Shown piece after piece: positions 63,493-64,000 of a DNA stretch of 64,000 nucleotides. Positions within the stretch are counted from its first letter, which is position 1. Every line of letters begins with the position of its first letter. The notes beneath the pieces were generated by a model. It was not told the DNA's origin, did not search any database, and saw only the letters and a program-made list of their open reading frames with translations. Made by a program: the position numbers and the translations under genes. The DNA is from Haliscomenobacter hydrossis DSM 1100 (lineage in GTDB: Bacteria > Bacteroidota > Bacteroidia > Chitinophagales > Saprospiraceae): assembly GCF_000212735.1 (NCBI RefSeq), contig NC_015510.1, positions 3,969,001-4,033,000 of the forward strand. Reading direction: 5' to 3'.

Positions 63493-64000
63493 ACTCAAGT
63501 TGTGACCTATAAAAAGGAAAAAAAAGAAAGACCTCCGTTACTTTGTAGTTACCACACAACAAACTACGGAGGCCAGTATGAAATATTTCACGGTTGCAAT
63601 TTACATCACAATTTCGGATATGCTGCAAGCGATGCACCATAAAGAAGATGAGCAACGTCGGATTGATGACGCGACGATCATCACGACCTTGGTCGTATCT
63701 AGCCGGTATTTCGGAGGAAACATCCAAAATACGCTTAGCTATATGAAGTCTGATCATTGCCCTGGCATGTTGAGTAAATCCCAGTTCAATCGTCGTATGC
63801 ATCATATCAAAGACTTGATCCAGGCTGTTTTCGAGGTTTTTTCCTCCGTTTTTAAGCAAGAAAATGAACGGCAGTACTATCTTTTGGACAGTTTTCCGGT
63901 CAAAGTCTGTCATAATATTCGTATCAGTCGCAATAGGCTATTGGGGTATAATGATATTTTTCGAGGAAAAAATGCCTCGAAACGAGAGTACTTTTATGGA
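63493..64000 (+). mobile_element. IS982-family insertion sequence, second copy, cut by window end
   Basis: Starts with the same ACTCAAGTTGTGACCTATA terminal repeat and, over the 508 bp visible, reads like the copy at 7067-8005 in opposite orientation (translated products are identical). It stands between the bshA leader and sequence outside the window. Its target duplication cannot be checked. Confidence 0.92.
63578..64000 (+). CDS. IS982-family transposase, 3' end outside window
   Basis: The first 141 codons, identical in translation to residues 1-141 of the transposase at 7081-7920, including the first catalytic Asp104. A GGAGG at 63568-63572 precedes the ATG by 5 nt. CCTCCGT (63532-63538) can pair with ACGGAGG (63566-63572), hiding it. 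Divergent from bshA. Confidence 0.9.
   Translation, partial: MKYFTVAIYITISDMLQAMHHKEDEQRRIDDATIITTLVVSSRYFGGNIQNTLSYMKSDHCPGMLSKSQFNRRMHHIKDLIQAVFEVFSSVFKQENERQYYLLDSFPVKVCHNIRISRNRLLGYNDIFRGKNASKREYFYG

Noticed and set aside
63461-63913. N-terminal extension of bshA to a 528-aa frame
   Set aside because: The extra residues are antisense IS sequence; the conserved BshA start is at 63460.

Overview
The window comes from a Bacteroidota genome, most likely a filamentous or particle-degrading member of the Saprospiria (Haliscomenobacter-like; the genus is inference). The evidence is tandem OmpH/Skp genes next to murI, holB overlapping a RicT/PSP1 gene, bacillithiol synthesis (bshA), a candidate type IX secretion tail on a VCBS/ASPIC protein, many sulfatases and Tat-exported Gfo/Idh/MocA oxidoreductases, and TAnnTTTG promoter boxes. 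No rRNA, tRNA or CRISPR array was seen.

Layout. 1-5.9 kb and 12.2-21.3 kb are mostly secreted carbohydrate catabolism: GH27, GH28 and GH78 enzymes, two sulfatases, two Gfo/Idh/MocA oxidoreductases, an alcohol dehydrogenase and an S9 peptidase. Sulfated, rhamnose- and galactose-containing glycan is the likely substrate, but no SusC/SusD pair is present. 6.0-10.9 kb is a worn accessory island: a trypsin-SUMF1 protein cut by an IS982-family element with a TAAATA target duplication, a small unknown gene, an orphan antitoxin-like gene, a remnant with an EAD11-like domain and an NTPase-like tail, and dinD. 11.0-12.0 kb holds two redox genes (redoxin, msrB).

21.3-23.9 kb carries an AAA-ATPase/PD-(D/E)XK protein and an AT-rich PLD-like nuclease. 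24.0-36.9 kb is mostly core: polA, a cyclophilin lipoprotein, an acyltransferase, a BamA/TamA-like barrel, nadK, a membrane-anchored AraC regulator, a VCBS/ASPIC protein, aminopeptidase P and a coiled-coil protein. 37.1-40.0 kb is a second sulfatase pair. 40.1-41.3 kb is a TetR regulator and a cupin gene facing each other across two palindromic operators.

41.6-47.3 kb, minus strand, is TM2/TPR - CBS - hen1 - pnkp, a probable operon containing the bacterial Pnkp/Hen1 RNA repair pair. 47.6-64 kb is housekeeping: PP2C phosphatase, PrsW, glutathione peroxidase, holB, ricT, HIT, greA, a lone Cas4/RecB-like Fe-S nuclease, murI, two OmpH genes, MscS, adenine deaminase, a membrane protein, an OmpA-like protein and bshA. 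A second, inverted copy of the same IS begins 32 bp upstream of the bshA start and runs off the window.

The most unusual features are non-coding. First, the minus strand ahead of greA has a good Bacteroidota promoter followed at once by a 16-bp intrinsic terminator, a layout that looks like an attenuator or short sRNA. Second, two ~160-bp inverted-repeat elements (12048-12207, 28631-28787) have different arms but a same-length 47-nt core with shared ends. Third, many gene gaps hold 'word palindromes': short words repeated in tandem in one arm and reverse-complemented in the other. Some of these supply the stop codons of neighbouring genes.
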